DNA of 64,000 nt from an uncultured Lachnospiraceae bacterium (GTDB taxonomy: Bacteria > Bacillota > Clostridia > Lachnospirales > Lachnospiraceae). Position 1 is the first letter of the stretch. Every line of letters starts with the position of its first letter. Under the pieces are notes generated by a model. The model saw nothing but the letters and a program-made list of their open reading frames with translations, had not been told where the DNA came from and made no database searches. Both the position numbers and the translations under genes were made by a program. Location of the stretch: positions 1-64,000 of the forward strand of contig CAKRJY010000013.1 of assembly GCA_934352055.1 (NCBI GenBank). Direction: 5' to 3'. Shown here one piece after another: positions 63,181-64,000 of this stretch.

Positions 63181-64000
63181 ATGACCATAAAAAAATTTCA
63201 AGGAAAAACAAAAGAAGAAGCAATCGCATTGGCGAAAGAAGAAATGGGTTCCTCTGTCGTTATCATGAATGTAAAAGAAGTACGTCAGAAAGGCTTTTTT
63301 GGTATTTTCAAGGGCAGCATGTATGAAGTGACAGCTGCACTTGAGGATGATGTGATGCCGCAAAGACCTTTTAGCATTCCACAGCCACAGAAAGAAAGTA
63401 ATACCAGCGGTTTTAATGCAGTGGCAGATGAAGAGATTTCGTTACGTGATTTAACAAAAGATACAGAACCAGTGGCAGTGCCACCTGTAAAAAATGCTGC
63501 GCCAGCATCACAGGAATTACATGCAGAATCGCAGGCATTAAAAGAGGCATTTGCCGCAGTAAACGAAGTTATGGAAAAAAATGGTCATAAGCCGATTGCA
63601 CCATTAAAGGAATCACAGGCTGCACAGATGGTGAAAGAGCCTGAATTCCGTCCATTACAATCTATGGATTTTGTTGAAGAAATTCCACAAGAGCGTGATG
63701 AACAAAGCCATCAGTTTTTTAAGGTCTTATATAAAGTATTACTCGACAATGAAGTGGATGAAGTCTATATCAATCAGTTTATGGATGAATTGGATCGTGT
63801 TTCACATAGTACCAATGGATTGGATTATCTGATTTCTAATGTTTATCAGAAAATGATCTTAAAACTTGGTCAGCCGGAAGTGATTTCACTTTCTAAAAAG
63901 AAACCGAAAGTCGTTTTTTTTATTGGACCGACAGGGGTAGGAAAAACAACGACAATTGCAAAGATAGCATCGCGATTTAAAGTAGAGCAGGAAAAGAAAG
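63181..64000 (+). CDS. flhF: Flagellar biosynthesis GTPase FlhF, cut by the window end
   Basis: The frame opens with ATG 63181 and runs to the end of the window, giving 273 codons of a protein normally 360-450 residues long. The N-terminal B domain has IKKFQGKTKEEAIALAKEE and VRQKGFFGIFKGS; a variable Pro/Ala/Glu-rich linker and the N domain follow, then the SRP-type P-loop GPTGVGKTTT (about residues 249-258). FlhF positions flagella with FlhG, which would be the expected next gene. Confidence 0.93.
   Translation, partial: MTIKKFQGKTKEEAIALAKEEMGSSVVIMNVKEVRQKGFFGIFKGSMYEVTAALEDDVMPQRPFSIPQPQKESNTSGFNAVADEEISLRDLTKDTEPVAVPPVKNAAPASQELHAESQALKEAFAAVNEVMEKNGHKPIAPLKESQAAQMVKEPEFRPLQSMDFVEEIPQERDEQSHQFFKVLYKVLLDNEVDEVYINQFMDELDRVSHSTNGLDYLISNVYQKMILKLGQPEVISLSKKKPKVVFFIGPTGVGKTTTIAKIASRFKVEQEKK

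Overview
The window looks like a chromosome segment of a motile, Gram-positive, low-to-moderate G+C anaerobe of the class Clostridia, most probably family Lachnospiraceae (Roseburia/Lachnospira/Butyrivibrio-like). This rests on AGGAGG-type ribosome binding sites, NfnAB flavin-based electron bifurcation genes, CodY, a cotJABC spore-coat operon with an uninterrupted sigK, the DUF5717-type operon and a long fla/che cluster in Firmicute order. The family call is inference from gene content; no 16S or search was available.

Region 1 (1-10240) is accessory. It opens with the 3' end of a tyrosine recombinase and an intact low-molecular-weight protein tyrosine phosphatase gene. The last 147 bp of that gene recur (4 mismatches) at 10038-10184, so about 9.1 kb is bracketed by direct copies of a gene 3' end. 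Inside are a truncated ACT-domain gene, an AraC regulator divergent from a GH78 alpha-L-rhamnosidase, a GPH-type sugar/cation symporter, two paralogous lipase-like alpha/beta hydrolases and a decayed transposase. Together they look like an acquired rhamnoside or pectin side-chain utilisation module.

Region 2 (10241-16717) is housekeeping and redox: a LUD-domain protein, two CobW/ZNG-type GTPases (one with a long His/Asp/Glu tract, one fused to a TIGR03943-like domain), nfnA-nfnB and a CobD/HisC-like PLP enzyme.

Region 3 (16747-25942) is a five-gene operon of poorly understood proteins: a giant DUF5717-like scaffold, an Hsp70/actin-fold (ASKHA) protein, a TPR-like protein, a coiled-coil membrane protein and a large protein with a degenerate cyclic-nucleotide-binding fold. 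It is the best candidate here for an undescribed system.

Region 4 (26010-40887) holds cotJABC, gltX, a short UvrD-type helicase, a DUF1292 protein, a GH13 homologue lacking its catalytic nucleophile, a DUF5662 protein, trpS, sigK (with a sigma-K-like promoter), comM-dprA-topA and codY (with a near-consensus CodY box before its own promoter).

Region 5 (41005-64000, continuing past the edge) is the flagellar operon: flgB-flgC-fliE-fliF-fliG-fliH-fliI-fliJ-motE-fliK-flgD-(TIGR02530)-flgE, a terminator and a new promoter, then motA-motB-fliL-fliM-fliY-cheY-fliO-fliP-fliQ-fliR-flhB-flhA-flhF (cut off). The topA/codY/flgB order resembles the Bacillus subtilis chromosome. No tRNA, rRNA or CRISPR array was seen. 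The largest gene-free gap is about 290 bp (2281-2568).
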